From: Providencia sp. PROV188
Lineage (GTDB): Bacteria; Pseudomonadota; Gammaproteobacteria; Enterobacterales; Enterobacteriaceae
Direction of reading: 5' to 3'
DNA length: 64,000 nucleotides
Assembly: GCF_027595165.1 (NCBI RefSeq)
Contig: NZ_CP097291.1
Location: forward strand, 3,100,001 to 3,164,000
In this document: positions 1 to 11,600 of the stretch, piece by piece
Position numbering within the stretch: the first letter of the stretch is position 1
Layout of the letters: each line of letters opens with the position of its first letter
Position numbers and translations under genes: made by a program
The notes under the pieces: generated by a model
What the model saw: only the letters and a program-made list of their open reading frames with translations
The model's database searches: none
Told to the model about the DNA's origin: nothing

Positions 1-158
1 CCTAATTGGGTGCCACCACCACTGACTTGGATTTGCCCCTCTTTGCCTAATTTCTCCATGGCTTGATCAAATGCATCTTCCAAATCTGCACGGCGAGCAG
101 GATCAATTTTGGCATTCAATGTTACTGTCACGGCGGTCATTTGTTGCTGATTTTCCAT
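1..158 (-). CDS. Hypothetical protein, N-terminal part only
   Basis: Only the first 52 codons are inside the window; the gene runs off the left edge. It starts MENQQQMTAVTVTLNAKIDP, continues with a charged, probably helical stretch (RRADLEDAFDQAMEKLGKEG) and then reads IQVSGGGTQL. The ATG at 158 has an AAGG ribosome-binding site about 8-11 bases upstream and begins only 24 bases after the recD stop codon, so it is probably the last gene of the recC-ptrA-recB-recD transcript. In E. coli the gene after recD is argA, and this is not ArgA. The alternating hydrophobic strand, helix and GGG turn suggest a small alpha/beta protein. I do not recognise the family and give no function. Confidence 0.7.
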   Translation of the reverse strand, partial: MENQQQMTAVTVTLNAKIDPARRADLEDAFDQAMEKLGKEGQIQVSGGGTQL

Positions 159-182
159 ATTGGTACCTTAAATGTCTGGGAA

Positions 183-2096
183 TTAATTTAACTGCTCAAA
201 CTGTAGCGCTAAGCCACTACGGCGTTTAGTGGGGGTTTCTATCGCACGACGTAACACTTTTTTACTGCCATACAATGAAAGTTCGTTCTTAGCTCGTGTC
301 ATCGCGGTATAGACGAGCTCTCGGGTAATCACCGGCGAATATACATAAGGTAAAACCAAGGCGGTATGAGCAAACTCTGAACCTTGAGATTTATGTACTG
401 TCATCACGTAAGCCGTTTCATGTGCTGGCAGTCGATTTGGTTGGATCCCACGAATAGTGCCATCAGAAAATTGGAAGTAGGCTCTCATCTGGCGCTCTTC
501 ATCTAACAGGATAATACCAATATCACCATTAAAGAGACCTAGTGCACTATCATTGCGGCTGATCATAATCGGTCTTCCAACATAGTGCTTATGCTTCAAG
601 TTATATGGTTTTGTAATTAACCCTTGGCGATGAAGTAATTTTTCAAGTTTGTCATTTAGACCTGAAACCCCGTAAGCTCCTTCCCTTAATGCTGCAAGTA
701 GACGGTATTGATTAAATTTATGTAAGACATCAGCAGGTTTTTCCCTCGCTTTAACGGCTAATAAATAGTGCTGATAAAACCCGACCGCATCTAGTAACAT
801 ATTGGCGTAACTTTCGCTCATTTTGGCTTCGGCATCGCTTTCATTATCTGGCATGGCACTAGGGATATAGTTATGAATATCCGTGAAATTCTGAGCAAGA
901 ATATCATCCACCCGCTTCACATTTCCGGTATTGACGGCGAAAGCTAGCTGACCAATTCCTGAATCGGCAGAGAAACGATAACTGTGTCTTAATAGACATA
1001 AGCTATCACGGATAGCAGGCCCTTTATTTGAGGTGAATTCACTTAATGAGCATCCAGCCAATCGCTCCAGCTGAGCTGCTCGTTCAGGACTATAGCCTTT
1101 ATTCGCGAAACGGCAGATATCCCCTAAAACAGCCCCCGCTTCAACAGAAGCGAGCTGATCTTTATCGCCTAAAAATATCAGTTTGACAGAGTCAGGCAGT
1201 GCTTCAATAAGCTTGCCCATCATCGGCAAATCCACCATTGAAGCTTCATCAACAATTAAGATATCAAGTGCAAGCGGGTTATCTCGATGATAACGAAACT
1301 GCTGGCTTTCAGGTTGAGCACCCAATAGTCGATGTAATGTTTTGGCTTGAGAGGGGAGTAATTCACGCTCATCGTCATTTAACGGTAGCTGTTTCATCGC
1401 ATACCCTAATGACTCGGTTAAACGGGCGGCTGCTTTACCTGTTGGAGCGGCTAATTCAATACGTAAGCGATGTTGCTGCTGATGGCCTAACTTAATCAGC
1501 GCCGCTAAAATTTTCGCTACGGTAGTTGTTTTACCTGTTCCTGGCCCCCCTGAAATGACTGAAACTCGACTCGTTAACGCAACGGCGGCGGCAATTTTCT
1601 GCCAATCTATCTGCGTTGATTCAGGGAATAGCGCCGTTAAAATTGGCTGAACTTTAGCATTATTAACAATATTATCATTACTAACATTAGCTAATTCAGT
1701 CTCTGAAAAGAAGTGAGCTACGCACTGCTCGTATTGCCACATACGCTGGAAATAAAGAAAATCGCCTGATAGCAGTAATGGAGCAACAGACTCTTCCCCG
1801 ACTTCACTCACGGATTCGCTCGATAATAACGCCGCTCTGATAGTGGCTTGATTTGGTTCCCCAATCATGTGCCACAATTGAGTTGTAAATTCAGGGTGTC
1901 TCCCCATAAATAACACGTCAGGACGAATATCATCCAGCGCTAGACAGACATGCCCAGACATAGTTTCTGCACTAAGCAGCGCAGCCACTAACAATAAAAT
2001 CGGGTTATCTTCATTTGCAACGTTATAAGCGAATTGCACATCAAGAGGTGTGAATATACGCACTTCAATAGCTTGATTAAACAACGCTTTCATCAT
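183..2096 (-). CDS. recD: RecBCD exonuclease V subunit alpha, RecD
   Basis: RecD is the 5'-to-3' helicase subunit of RecBCD, which resects double-strand breaks and degrades foreign linear DNA. The protein is 637 aa (E. coli about 608). The Walker A motif GGPGTGKTT lies at residues 183-191, the Walker B/DEAS region near residue 280 (ILIVDEASM), and the late SF1 helicase motif VMTVHKSQGSEF near the C-terminus. The ATG at 2096 overlaps the recB stop by four bases (ATGA), so translation is probably coupled; a second ATG follows directly at 2093. It is the last recognisable gene of the rec operon, with an unknown gene 24 bases downstream. Confidence 0.96.
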   Translation of the reverse strand: MMKALFNQAIEVRIFTPLDVQFAYNVANEDNPILLLVAALLSAETMSGHVCLALDDIRPDVLFMGRHPEFTTQLWHMIGEPNQATIRAALLSSESVSEVGEESVAPLLLSGDFLYFQRMWQYEQCVAHFFSETELANVSNDNIVNNAKVQPILTALFPESTQIDWQKIAAAVALTSRVSVISGGPGTGKTTTVAKILAALIKLGHQQQHRLRIELAAPTGKAAARLTESLGYAMKQLPLNDDERELLPSQAKTLHRLLGAQPESQQFRYHRDNPLALDILIVDEASMVDLPMMGKLIEALPDSVKLIFLGDKDQLASVEAGAVLGDICRFANKGYSPERAAQLERLAGCSLSEFTSNKGPAIRDSLCLLRHSYRFSADSGIGQLAFAVNTGNVKRVDDILAQNFTDIHNYIPSAMPDNESDAEAKMSESYANMLLDAVGFYQHYLLAVKAREKPADVLHKFNQYRLLAALREGAYGVSGLNDKLEKLLHRQGLITKPYNLKHKHYVGRPIMISRNDSALGLFNGDIGIILLDEERQMRAYFQFSDGTIRGIQPNRLPAHETAYVMTVHKSQGSEFAHTALVLPYVYSPVITRELVYTAMTRAKNELSLYGSKKVLRRAIETPTKRRSGLALQFEQLN

Positions 2097-5000
2097 TGTG
2101 GCTCCTTAGATTGAGCATCATGAAATAGCGCATCAAACTCACTGATAAATTCAATTGTTGGTCGATAGAAAAAGACACCATTTTGAGAACCTATGCGTTC
2201 CGTACCCCGTAAAAAAAGATAATAAACGCCACCAAAATGAGTTTCATAATCGTAATTTGGCATCCTCTGTTGTAAAAAACGGTGTAATGCCAGCGAATAG
2301 AGCTGATATTGCAGATCATATCGATGGTCAATCATTGCTTCAGCCATCGCCTCTTGAGTGTAATAAGAGGCATCTTCGCCTAAATAGTTAGACTTATAAT
2401 CCAATAAATAAAACCGCCCTTTCCAACAGAAGGTTAAGTCTATAAAGCCTTTTAAAATACCTTGTACCTGCTCAAAATTAAGCGGAGGACAATGTTTTGA
2501 CAGAGGATCATACTTGTGAGTAACGCGATCAACATCTTTTGCACTGAGCAAGCTATCAATCGGTAAATAGAACTGCATTTCATCCAATCTATCTTGAGCT
2601 GAAATAGCCGACAAACAGAGCCCATCATCGGCTAACGGTACATTCAAAATGGCATTCAACCAACCTTGTAACATAGGAACCCATTGAGTATCAAAGCCTG
2701 CTACTTGCAGTTTTTCTTCTAGCCATTCGGAAGAAATGTCACCTGAAAAATCAATTTCTTCCATTAAGCTATGTAAAAATGTACCGGGTGCAGCACCTTT
2801 AGGAAACTGGTGGGGGGTCAGTTGATTTTCTTGTATTTCTTGTGTCTCGACATCATGACTAACTTCAATATCCATCTTAGGGGCTAATGAGTTAGCAAAT
2901 TGCTCAGCCGATAAAGCTTGCTCTTCTTCTCCATGGGATGCGCTATAACTCAAACCCGAATAGCTTGTTACACGCCAGCTATCATCAAAGTGTCGAGAAA
3001 CCACTCTCGCAGATAACTCATCGCTGGTCTCTTTGGTTAAATTCAGCCTTACCATTTCAGGGGAGTTTATCAGTTGCACATCAATCACATCATTACTGAG
3101 CGCATCGAGCATGCTGCTGAGCAAAACACTGTCACCTTCTTGCCCTTTTTGCAGCAAATATCCCAGCGCGGATAGGTGCAAATCTGTATTACCTGCTTTT
3201 TTACGGTTACCTTTGATAAGCGGCGCGACTCCGACACTACAGTGATAAATAGCGCGAGTGAGTGCCACATACAATAAACGTAAATCCTCGGCTAAGCGCT
3301 CTTCGTCCGCTAATTCGACATACTCTTCGGTATCATCAAGATCGAGTTTCGCTATGTAATCATCACGGTCGTGAAACAGACCTTTTGATTGAGGTAGGAA
3401 GTTACTGGCAAACGGTAACCAAACAATTTTATATTCCAACCCCTTGGATTTATGAATGGTGCTGATTTGTACTAAATGCCTATCACTTTCAAGACGCATT
3501 TGTTGTGCATCTGATTGATGGTCAGGATGGGCAATCTGCTGCGCTAACCAACGGGTTAGTGTGTGCTCACCTTCAAGCTGGAGAGACATCTCTTGCAGTA
3601 ATTCCCCAATATGCATGAGATCCATCAAACGGCGTTCACCTTCAGAACCCGATAGCAAGGTTTCAGCAATATGTCTTTGAGACATAATCCCACGTAACAT
3701 GGGAAGAACACCGCGTTTACGCCAAATTACAGCATAGTGAGCAAACTCATCAACGACATTTTCCCAGGCTTTTTCATCGTAATTTAGGCTATCAATATCT
3801 TCTGCCGTTAAACCCAATAATCCCGTCGCTAAGGCACTGCGCAATACCCGTTCTTTTTCTGGTGTTAATACGGCCAATAATAGCCAGAGAATTTCTTTAG
3901 CTTCTTGAGTCGCGAATACACTTTCTCGATTTGATTGGAACACCGATGGGATATTAAGTTGATTTAGTGCATCACGGATCAATATAGCCTCACGACGGCT
4001 GCGAACTAATACGGTAATATCCGAGGCTTCTACAGGAATTTGCTGCTGTTTGTTTTCAAAGTAGGTTGAACCTTGCAGACCACCAGCAAGATATTGTCCT
4101 ATTTGCGCCGCACATTGCTGTGCCAGGGCTTGTTCATATTCCGAAACAGAGACCGCTTCAGCATGCTGCTGCCAGAAAGTAAGCGCTTTCACTTCTTTCC
4201 CATCATGGATAAGTTTTTTGTGGCTATTATGAGCCGCAAAATTAACGCTTTGAAATGGAATTTGTTCAAAAATAAATGGGTTTTCAGCGTGATGGAAAAC
4301 CTGATTTACAGCTTCAACCATACGCTGAGATGAGCGATAGTTTGTTTCCAACGTATAGTGAGCACTAACTTGCTTTTTCGCCGCAATATACGTGAAGATA
4401 TCCGCACCACGGAATGCATAAATGGCTTGTTTCGGGTCTCCAATAAACAGCAATGCAGTGTTATCAGTTTCCCGATAAATACGCTGAAAAATACGATATT
4501 GCTGCGGGTCAGTATCTTGAAACTCATCAATCATCGCAACAGGGAAACGCCTAGCAATTGCTTCGGCAAGTAATGCTCCACCATCTTGATGCAGCGCTCT
4601 ATCTAGACGAGTCAGTAGATCATCAAAACCTAACTCACCGCGTGTTTGCTTCTCATGAGCAATAGTCTGGCGTACTTCACTAATCGCTTGAGGAATAATC
4701 AAATCTTTAATCGTCAGCGCTTGGGCAAGCAACTCATCAACTAACCTAAAGACTACATGAGAAGGCCCTGAACCACTTTTGGATTTTTCATCTAATCGAG
4801 ATTGCGCAAAGCGCTCTAAGATATCTTTTGGCAGTTGATAATCATCGGTGCTTTTCTCTGCCCATTCGGTTATTTTTTCTAACCATGTAGGTAAATAACG
4901 TATGCTGTAGCTGCGTTTGTCTACATCAGAATCAGAAATTAGCTTTTCAAAATCAGCAGCATTTTTTGTCCATAAATCTTTTAAATTCTGAATTAAACCA

Positions 5001-5704
5001 ATCAAACGTTGATGACGTTCTTCAAGAGTTTCAGGTAATTCCGGCTGGTTGATAATAACGGGAATATCCCCTTGCAAGAACGGCTTAATCTCGTTCAAGA
5101 GTGCTTCAGGTCCATTCCACTCGGCATGAACCACTTTGGTCATCGAATAATCCAGAGGATAAAAATGACGACGCCAAAAATCCGCACATGCTTGTTTCTG
5201 GATAGGAAACTCATCTTGGATCATGGTTTGTTCAAACAAAATGCCTGATTCAAACGCATTGTGCGCTAACATTCGTTGGCAAAAACCATGAATGGTGTAA
5301 ATAGCGGCTTCATCCATTTGGCGCTCAGCGGCTAATAGCCAATTCGCCGCAAAAGCGCGTTGCTCTTCACTCGGTAACTCCGTTAATAGTGTGAGATATT
5401 CTGGTTCCGATTCGAATCCCAAGCCATTACGTAAACACGCCAAACGCATCTTATGGATGCGCTCACGAATACGCCCGCGTAATTCATTGGTCGCCGCCTC
5501 AGTAAAGGTCACAACCAGAATCTCTTCAACACTTAAAGGTCGAGGGAATGCATTTTCATTCCCTAAACCTAATAATAGACGCAGATAGAGGATCCCTATC
5601 GTATAGGTTTTACCTGTACCAGCCGATGCCTCAATTAACCGCTGTCCACGTAACGGGAGTTTATAGGCATCTAACAATTGGGAACTCATCTGCACCTTAT
5701 TCAC
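2093..5704 (-). CDS. recB: RecBCD exonuclease V subunit beta, RecB
   Basis: RecB combines a 3'-to-5' SF1A helicase with the only nuclease domain of RecBCD and loads RecA after Chi. The protein is 1203 aa (E. coli 1180). Walker A EASAGTGKT is at residues 25-33, followed by the motif VVTFTEAAT, the DEFQDTDPQQYRIF motif II, and IHKSKGLEY and LRLLYVALTRA late helicase motifs. Near the C-terminus GFIDLTF and LLDYKSNYLG carry the catalytic Asp and Lys of the nuclease. It overlaps ptrA upstream and recD downstream by four bases each. All key motifs are intact, so the enzyme should be active. Confidence 0.97.
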   Translation of the reverse strand: MNKVQMSSQLLDAYKLPLRGQRLIEASAGTGKTYTIGILYLRLLLGLGNENAFPRPLSVEEILVVTFTEAATNELRGRIRERIHKMRLACLRNGLGFESEPEYLTLLTELPSEEQRAFAANWLLAAERQMDEAAIYTIHGFCQRMLAHNAFESGILFEQTMIQDEFPIQKQACADFWRRHFYPLDYSMTKVVHAEWNGPEALLNEIKPFLQGDIPVIINQPELPETLEERHQRLIGLIQNLKDLWTKNAADFEKLISDSDVDKRSYSIRYLPTWLEKITEWAEKSTDDYQLPKDILERFAQSRLDEKSKSGSGPSHVVFRLVDELLAQALTIKDLIIPQAISEVRQTIAHEKQTRGELGFDDLLTRLDRALHQDGGALLAEAIARRFPVAMIDEFQDTDPQQYRIFQRIYRETDNTALLFIGDPKQAIYAFRGADIFTYIAAKKQVSAHYTLETNYRSSQRMVEAVNQVFHHAENPFIFEQIPFQSVNFAAHNSHKKLIHDGKEVKALTFWQQHAEAVSVSEYEQALAQQCAAQIGQYLAGGLQGSTYFENKQQQIPVEASDITVLVRSRREAILIRDALNQLNIPSVFQSNRESVFATQEAKEILWLLLAVLTPEKERVLRSALATGLLGLTAEDIDSLNYDEKAWENVVDEFAHYAVIWRKRGVLPMLRGIMSQRHIAETLLSGSEGERRLMDLMHIGELLQEMSLQLEGEHTLTRWLAQQIAHPDHQSDAQQMRLESDRHLVQISTIHKSKGLEYKIVWLPFASNFLPQSKGLFHDRDDYIAKLDLDDTEEYVELADEERLAEDLRLLYVALTRAIYHCSVGVAPLIKGNRKKAGNTDLHLSALGYLLQKGQEGDSVLLSSMLDALSNDVIDVQLINSPEMVRLNLTKETSDELSARVVSRHFDDSWRVTSYSGLSYSASHGEEEQALSAEQFANSLAPKMDIEVSHDVETQEIQENQLTPHQFPKGAAPGTFLHSLMEEIDFSGDISSEWLEEKLQVAGFDTQWVPMLQGWLNAILNVPLADDGLCLSAISAQDRLDEMQFYLPIDSLLSAKDVDRVTHKYDPLSKHCPPLNFEQVQGILKGFIDLTFCWKGRFYLLDYKSNYLGEDASYYTQEAMAEAMIDHRYDLQYQLYSLALHRFLQQRMPNYDYETHFGGVYYLFLRGTERIGSQNGVFFYRPTIEFISEFDALFHDAQSKEPQ

Positions 5705-8595
5705 TCAACATTTTCCTTGATAGGTAACATTTTCTGAAGATCTGAAGCTTGTGGGTACAATACCCAGTTTTTCAGTTTTGCATACCCTGATGTCTCATCA
5801 ACACCCTGACCAATAACTTGAGATGCCATCGCTAAACCTTGGTGTTTTAAAACCGCATTTTCATAATATGCAATCACTTCAGCTTGAGTGGCAGTCTCTA
5901 ATCTCGATAACACTTTATCTCGGGAGTCAAAACTGAAAATATTACGAGAAAAATCGGAACCATAGCGCCCAACCTCTTCATAGAATGTTTGTGGCGGCTG
6001 TTTCATTTCCGTAATAATCGATTGTTTATATTGTTCAAATTCAGCAGAAGGTAATTTTTTCAGCTTATCCAAAGTGACTTTATAGAAATCTTGATAGCGA
6101 GTATTGAGATAATCTGGTGTTTTGGCATTACTTTGCAGCAAGAAGCCAATACCCCACTGATCACCAAGCCCCACCTTGAAAGCAAATACGGCATAACCTA
6201 GTTGCTCATTGGTCCGTAATTGGTCGTAAAACCATGGCTGAACAATTTTAGATAAAATACCAGACAGAACCGCACCATCGATACGGTCATAACCATCAGG
6301 AATAAATAACTCGGCCAATGCGTTATCGCTGCTATTACCTTGCTTATGGAAATCGGCTAGATAGGTTTTATTCACCACAACGATGTCACCACTCCACCAA
6401 TTTTTACCTTTGCTCTTTAACAGCTTACTGACATCTTGGATAGTTTGAACACTTTGCTGCTGAGTAATGTTACCCACAACTAATGCTTGTAAGGCGGCAC
6501 CTTCAACGACGGAATTACGGTAGTCCGTAATATCTTTCAAAGTGATCGTGTCTAAAGCAGCTAACCGTTGCTCCTGTTCAAAATACGGAACACTGTTAAG
6601 GCGCTGCAATGGCTGCATGGCTAGCTCGTATGCTTTCGCATTGTTTGCCACTTCGATTTGTTCTTTGTACCAAGATTTTGCCTGAATCAACTCTCTTTCT
6701 GTTGGCTCAAAACTTAAATACACCTTGGTCATGGATAAAAACAGCTCCGATAAATGCTGAGTATAGCCGCTCGCATTTAACTGTAATCCAACCCCTTGAG
6801 AGACAGAGACCGACATCCCAGCAACGGAGGCTTGATACTGTAATTCATCCATTTTTAACGATGAAATATATTGCAATAAAGAACCTACCACTTGAGATTT
6901 TGCTGTTTCATCTTGATCGTTATAACGCAGGTCTAACGTAATACTTGCCTTCGGCTCATCAGCAAAATACTGACTTGGCATATACAGCACACGTATATTC
7001 CCTTCCTGATAAACCATTTCAGGATGTTTATACGCTTTATCCGTTTTAATCAGGGATAAGTTATCGGGAATATAAGGGTTTAATTTTGGTAATTTAAAGG
7101 TCATTTTTGACTCTAAACCAGCCCATTCCGTGAACTGCTTTTCACTGATTTTATCAACTTGATAAGGCGCATCGACAAAGTAAGCTTTTTTATTACTCGG
7201 TTCGTTCGGGCTAATAAACCAAATACGTGCATTTTGCGCAGTCAGTTCAGAAAGTCTCTGTTTTATCGCCGTAGGATTATATTTGTCTGCAACATAATCA
7301 GAATCTAGAACGTGATTAACAGGCATAGTGATCATTTGGTCAGAAAGCCATTCGATATAGTTCATGTCTCTGACAATAGAGCCATAACGAAATGATAAAT
7401 TAAGCACTTTCGCTATTTCATCAAAATAATCTTGGTTAACCCCTTGGTTTTTAATCAAATCAATATAAGCAAAAATAGCCGCGATAACTTGATCTCGTTC
7501 CGCTAACCCTTTATCCGTTAATGTGACATAGATAGAGAATGAACCATAATTACGATCTGCATTTGGCGAGGCAGATGCGCTGATACCTTCTGCTAATCCT
7601 TGGGAAATAAGCCAATCAGATAACGTTCCCGGACTACGATTTCCAATTAAGTAGCCGATGTATTCATCACTCTTGCTACGAAAATCGGCCATATTGTTTT
7701 TGATACTAAATTCGATTTGCAATGCTTTTTGTGGCTGAGAGGGAACATAGTGGATCACAATCCCCTTTTCTTTATCCGTCACTGCGGGGATCGTAACCTC
7801 TGGTACTGAAGCATTAAAATTAGGAATACGGCCAAAGGTTTCATTGGCAATTTTCGCTAATTGTTCAATAGATTGGTCGCCATACAACACGCCATTCATC
7901 AAGTTTGCTGAGTAATAACGTTTGTAGAAACTCACTAACTCATCTTGGAGCTTGCTATTGGGCTTGTCCTTCAACGTTTCCAGATTTCCACCTGCAAAGC
8001 GAGAGTTTGGATGGGCAGGATTTAGCGTTTCGGAACGAATTTGCCAAATACGCATACCATCACGCGCACGAGCCATGGTGAGTTCAGCATTGACAGCATT
8101 ACGTTCTTTATCTGCATTCACGGGGTCAAGTAACGGCTCAGCGAGTGCATCCGCTAGTCTATCCGTAGCAGCCTCAAGAGCTCCATTTTCAACTTCAAAA
8201 TAGTAGGCGGTACGATGTGGTGCAGTGCTAGCATTATGGCTTCCGCCGTGTTTTTGTAAAAACTCAGAGAAGCTACTTGGCTCAGGGTATTTTTTAGAGC
8301 CCATTAACACCATGTGTTCTAAGTAGTGAGCGAGCCCTAACTGACTGTTCGGGTTTTCAATACTCCCGACGGGTAATGAAACTGCCGCTAACGATTTAGT
8401 CGCTTTAGGGTCTGAAACCAGTAAAACCGTCATATCGTTGTTGAGTTTGATTGCTTTATATTCTCGCGGATCACTGACGCTTTTATTAATAGTCTCTGGC
8501 ATAACTTGCCAAAGCGGCTGCGCAGCAATAGCACTACCTATAAATAGTAGTGATAACAAGAATAAATGAGCGATATGTTTCGATAATCGTAACAT
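5701..8595 (-). CDS. ptrA: Protease III (pitrilysin), PtrA
   Basis: Periplasmic zinc metalloprotease of the M16 (insulysin) family that cleaves small peptides. The protein is 964 aa (E. coli 962). Residues 1-24 form a signal peptide ending at SAIAA. The inverted zinc motif HxxEH is HYLEH at residues 90-94, with the downstream zinc-ligand Glu in the ERNAVNAE segment. As in E. coli the gene sits inside the rec operon between recC and recB, although no link between its activity and recombination is known; its start is 16 bases after recC and its end overlaps recB by four bases. Confidence 0.96.
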   Translation of the reverse strand: MLRLSKHIAHLFLLSLLFIGSAIAAQPLWQVMPETINKSVSDPREYKAIKLNNDMTVLLVSDPKATKSLAAVSLPVGSIENPNSQLGLAHYLEHMVLMGSKKYPEPSSFSEFLQKHGGSHNASTAPHRTAYYFEVENGALEAATDRLADALAEPLLDPVNADKERNAVNAELTMARARDGMRIWQIRSETLNPAHPNSRFAGGNLETLKDKPNSKLQDELVSFYKRYYSANLMNGVLYGDQSIEQLAKIANETFGRIPNFNASVPEVTIPAVTDKEKGIVIHYVPSQPQKALQIEFSIKNNMADFRSKSDEYIGYLIGNRSPGTLSDWLISQGLAEGISASASPNADRNYGSFSIYVTLTDKGLAERDQVIAAIFAYIDLIKNQGVNQDYFDEIAKVLNLSFRYGSIVRDMNYIEWLSDQMITMPVNHVLDSDYVADKYNPTAIKQRLSELTAQNARIWFISPNEPSNKKAYFVDAPYQVDKISEKQFTEWAGLESKMTFKLPKLNPYIPDNLSLIKTDKAYKHPEMVYQEGNIRVLYMPSQYFADEPKASITLDLRYNDQDETAKSQVVGSLLQYISSLKMDELQYQASVAGMSVSVSQGVGLQLNASGYTQHLSELFLSMTKVYLSFEPTERELIQAKSWYKEQIEVANNAKAYELAMQPLQRLNSVPYFEQEQRLAALDTITLKDITDYRNSVVEGAALQALVVGNITQQQSVQTIQDVSKLLKSKGKNWWSGDIVVVNKTYLADFHKQGNSSDNALAELFIPDGYDRIDGAVLSGILSKIVQPWFYDQLRTNEQLGYAVFAFKVGLGDQWGIGFLLQSNAKTPDYLNTRYQDFYKVTLDKLKKLPSAEFEQYKQSIITEMKQPPQTFYEEVGRYGSDFSRNIFSFDSRDKVLSRLETATQAEVIAYYENAVLKHQGLAMASQVIGQGVDETSGYAKLKNWVLYPQASDLQKMLPIKENVE

Positions 8596-8611
8596 TCTTA
8601 GATGCTCTCCC

Positions 8612-11600
8612 TTATTTTAAGTACTCTGCCATCGGCAGTAAGAAGCGCCGAGTATTACTCAGCAGCGATTCAATCAACGAACTATTTATGCTTCTGCAAG
8701 CTCTCAATACATAATCATCTTCCATTTCACCCACTTTCATTTGGCTTCCTTGTAGGCTTTGCAGTAGCGCCGATAACGCCTTTTGCTGCACATCTTCTGA
8801 CGTAAAGTCATATTCCTTTGTTTTTTTATCAAAACACGCCGAAATCCAATTCCAACCACTCTGATTTAACAGTATTAGCGGCGTATTCATTCCTTCACAA
8901 TACCCTTCAATAAGCGTATTCAAGTGTACTTTTGCACGCTCTGAGGATATGGCAGAAAAATGCCAAACACTGTTTTCTCGCCCTAATGCGATGCTTTCAC
9001 CTTCACGAATAAAAGCATTAAAAAACAAATGTTCTATCCATAATTGCACACCATCATTAGCAGTAAGATAAGCAGGTCGATAACGCAATATTCCTGACTC
9101 GTGAACATTTCGCAATAAGCCTGTAATTTTGATCTCATGTATTTCACACTCAATCGGATAATCGACACGTCGATCGCCGTACTCTTTCACTTTTTCAGCT
9201 AATGGAGCAATATCATTTAATTGTTTCTCCCAAAATAGCTGACCAAATTGTTTTGCAGGTAATTGTCCCGAGGCTCTTAGTGCATGATAAAGAGGATTTG
9301 GATCTTCATCTTTGACTAACAAATCTAACACTTGGTCATTAATTTTATAGCGTTGCAATCCACCTAATACGAAAGGCTCTTCTTCTGGAAGTTCAGTCTC
9401 TTCAATCGAGAAATGAACCTTCAAACGCTGCTGGAAAAACCCACGGATAGGGTGACGGTAAAAACGTAAAATTTGTTCTAACGATAACTCTGTAATAGGT
9501 TCACGTTGTTTTAATATTGACGTAAACGACTTAGCCGCTTGCTCTGCACTTTTTGCAGCGGGCAACCATTCTTGCGCGAAGCTTTGATAAAGAGAGCCAG
9601 AGGCAAAATTCTCTTTCGCAAATGGCACTCGATTATGTTCAATAATCAAATGCTGTTTTAGCCGCTGTGCACTTTCATCGATATTCAACGATTGGTCGCC
9701 ATCTAAGCAGAAACTCTGACAGATATACTCCAATAATTCAGTGACTAATACCGATGGATTGCACTCTTGGTTATCTCGAATAGAACGTCCGATATAGCTA
9801 ATATAAAGCCGTTTTGTCGCTGAATTTAATGCTTCTAAGAATAGGTATCTGTCATCATCACGACGCTTTCTATCGCCTCGCTGGACTTTTTCTGCCATTA
9901 AATCGAAACCGAGTGGTGGCACATTACGTGGGTATGCACCATCGTTCATACCCAGTAAACAAACCACTTTAAATGGTACAGAACGCATTGGCATTAACGT
10001 ACAAAAATTGACTGCACCGGCGAGGAAACGCTGGCTAATTTTTTCATCATCAAAACAAACCGATAACTCGTCGCGAATTAAACGTAATGGAATGGCTTCT
10101 TGGTAGTTGGCGGTCAACGCATTTTCAATAATTTTATGCCACTGTGTCGTGAGTAATGCTAAGACAACTTCAGTTTCACTATCGACTTTAAAGCAGCTAT
10201 CGATTAACTGCTGGCAGATTTCTTTCCACTCATCGAGCATGCGTTCTTGATCTAAGTGTGTTCGCCATTCTCTAAGTGTATCAACGAGTAATGCTAATTT
10301 CCCAGCCAGCTGAGCTGCGAGACCACTACATTCATCGTATGGCAGCACACCATTCCATGGGCCATTACGGCTATCCATCGCATAGCCAAGCAACATTCGG
10401 CTTAAACCAAATTGCCATGTATTTTGCCCAATAACCGGTAGCGATAGTGCTTTGACATTATCATCATCCAGCCCCCAGCGAATTCCGGATTCATTGACCC
10501 ATCTCCTTAACAAACTCAGTTCACTCTCATCAATATCGAAACGAGCAGCAAACGCTGAAACCTCTAATAGCGTCAGTACTTGCTCCGTTGAAAATCGGCT
10601 TTGAGGTAAATCCAATAACATAATAAATGCTTGTAAGATTGGGTGTGCTTGGAGCGCTTTTCTGTCCGAAATGGAGAATGGAATATAGTGTGATGAGCTG
10701 GTGTTACCGAACACCGCCTGAATATATGGCGCATAACTGTCGATGTCAGCAACCATGACAATCACATCGCGGGGCGTTAATGTAGGATCTTCTTCAAATA
10801 GGGCCAATAAACGATCCTGTAAAACTTCAACTTCACGCTGAGCACTATGGCATGAATGAAATGTCACGGATTGATCACACTGAGGAAGTGAGCGCTTCTG
10901 CGAGCTACTTTCATACTCATCTAAAGTCACGCCTAGCTGAGCGTGATTTTCAAGGTCGAGAATATCTTGCTGCAAATTTTCGAGAAGGTTATTTCGCCCA
11001 TTATCAACAAAGGCCGACACTTCATTGGCGGCCTCTATTTGGGAAATAAAAAATAAATTATCGCGCCCAAGCTTGCCCCACGATGCTAACAGTGGGTTTG
11101 CTAAATTCTGCTCACCTTCCGCGTTGAATAAATTGGCTGCATGCTCATCAATTTTAAAGCGGGAAATTTCGTGCTTATCCAAATAGTGGCGCAATTTCCG
11201 TTGTTGTAATCGCGCTAAAAAGGCACTGCTTTGAATATCTCCCCAGTAATAACGGCACGGGTTGGTAAACATTAAGTGGATATCTGAGTGTTCAGCAATC
11301 GCGTTGAGTGCTTGCAAATACACTGGTGGTAAGGATGAAATACCGCAAATAAATAAGCGTGACGGTAAATTTTTAGCTAACTCTGGTGATGCTTTGAGCT
11401 TATCAATAAAACTCTGATACAAGTTTGCTCGATGCCAAGGCGATTGACCAAGCTGCTCTGTATATTCCACCAAACATAACCATAATCTTTTTTGCCACAA
11501 TTGATTTTCACTGAGCCCGTCAATCAATTCATTACGTTGCCACAGCGCAATCCATTCAGGTCTATAGACCAAATATTGGTCAAATAAATCGGCAATACGC

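Noticed and set aside
1238..1495. 85-codon plus-strand frame inside recD, and many similar frames opposite recB, rapA, parC, hldE and glnE
   Set aside because: All lie opposite long, well-identified genes and show no protein-like motifs or initiation signals.
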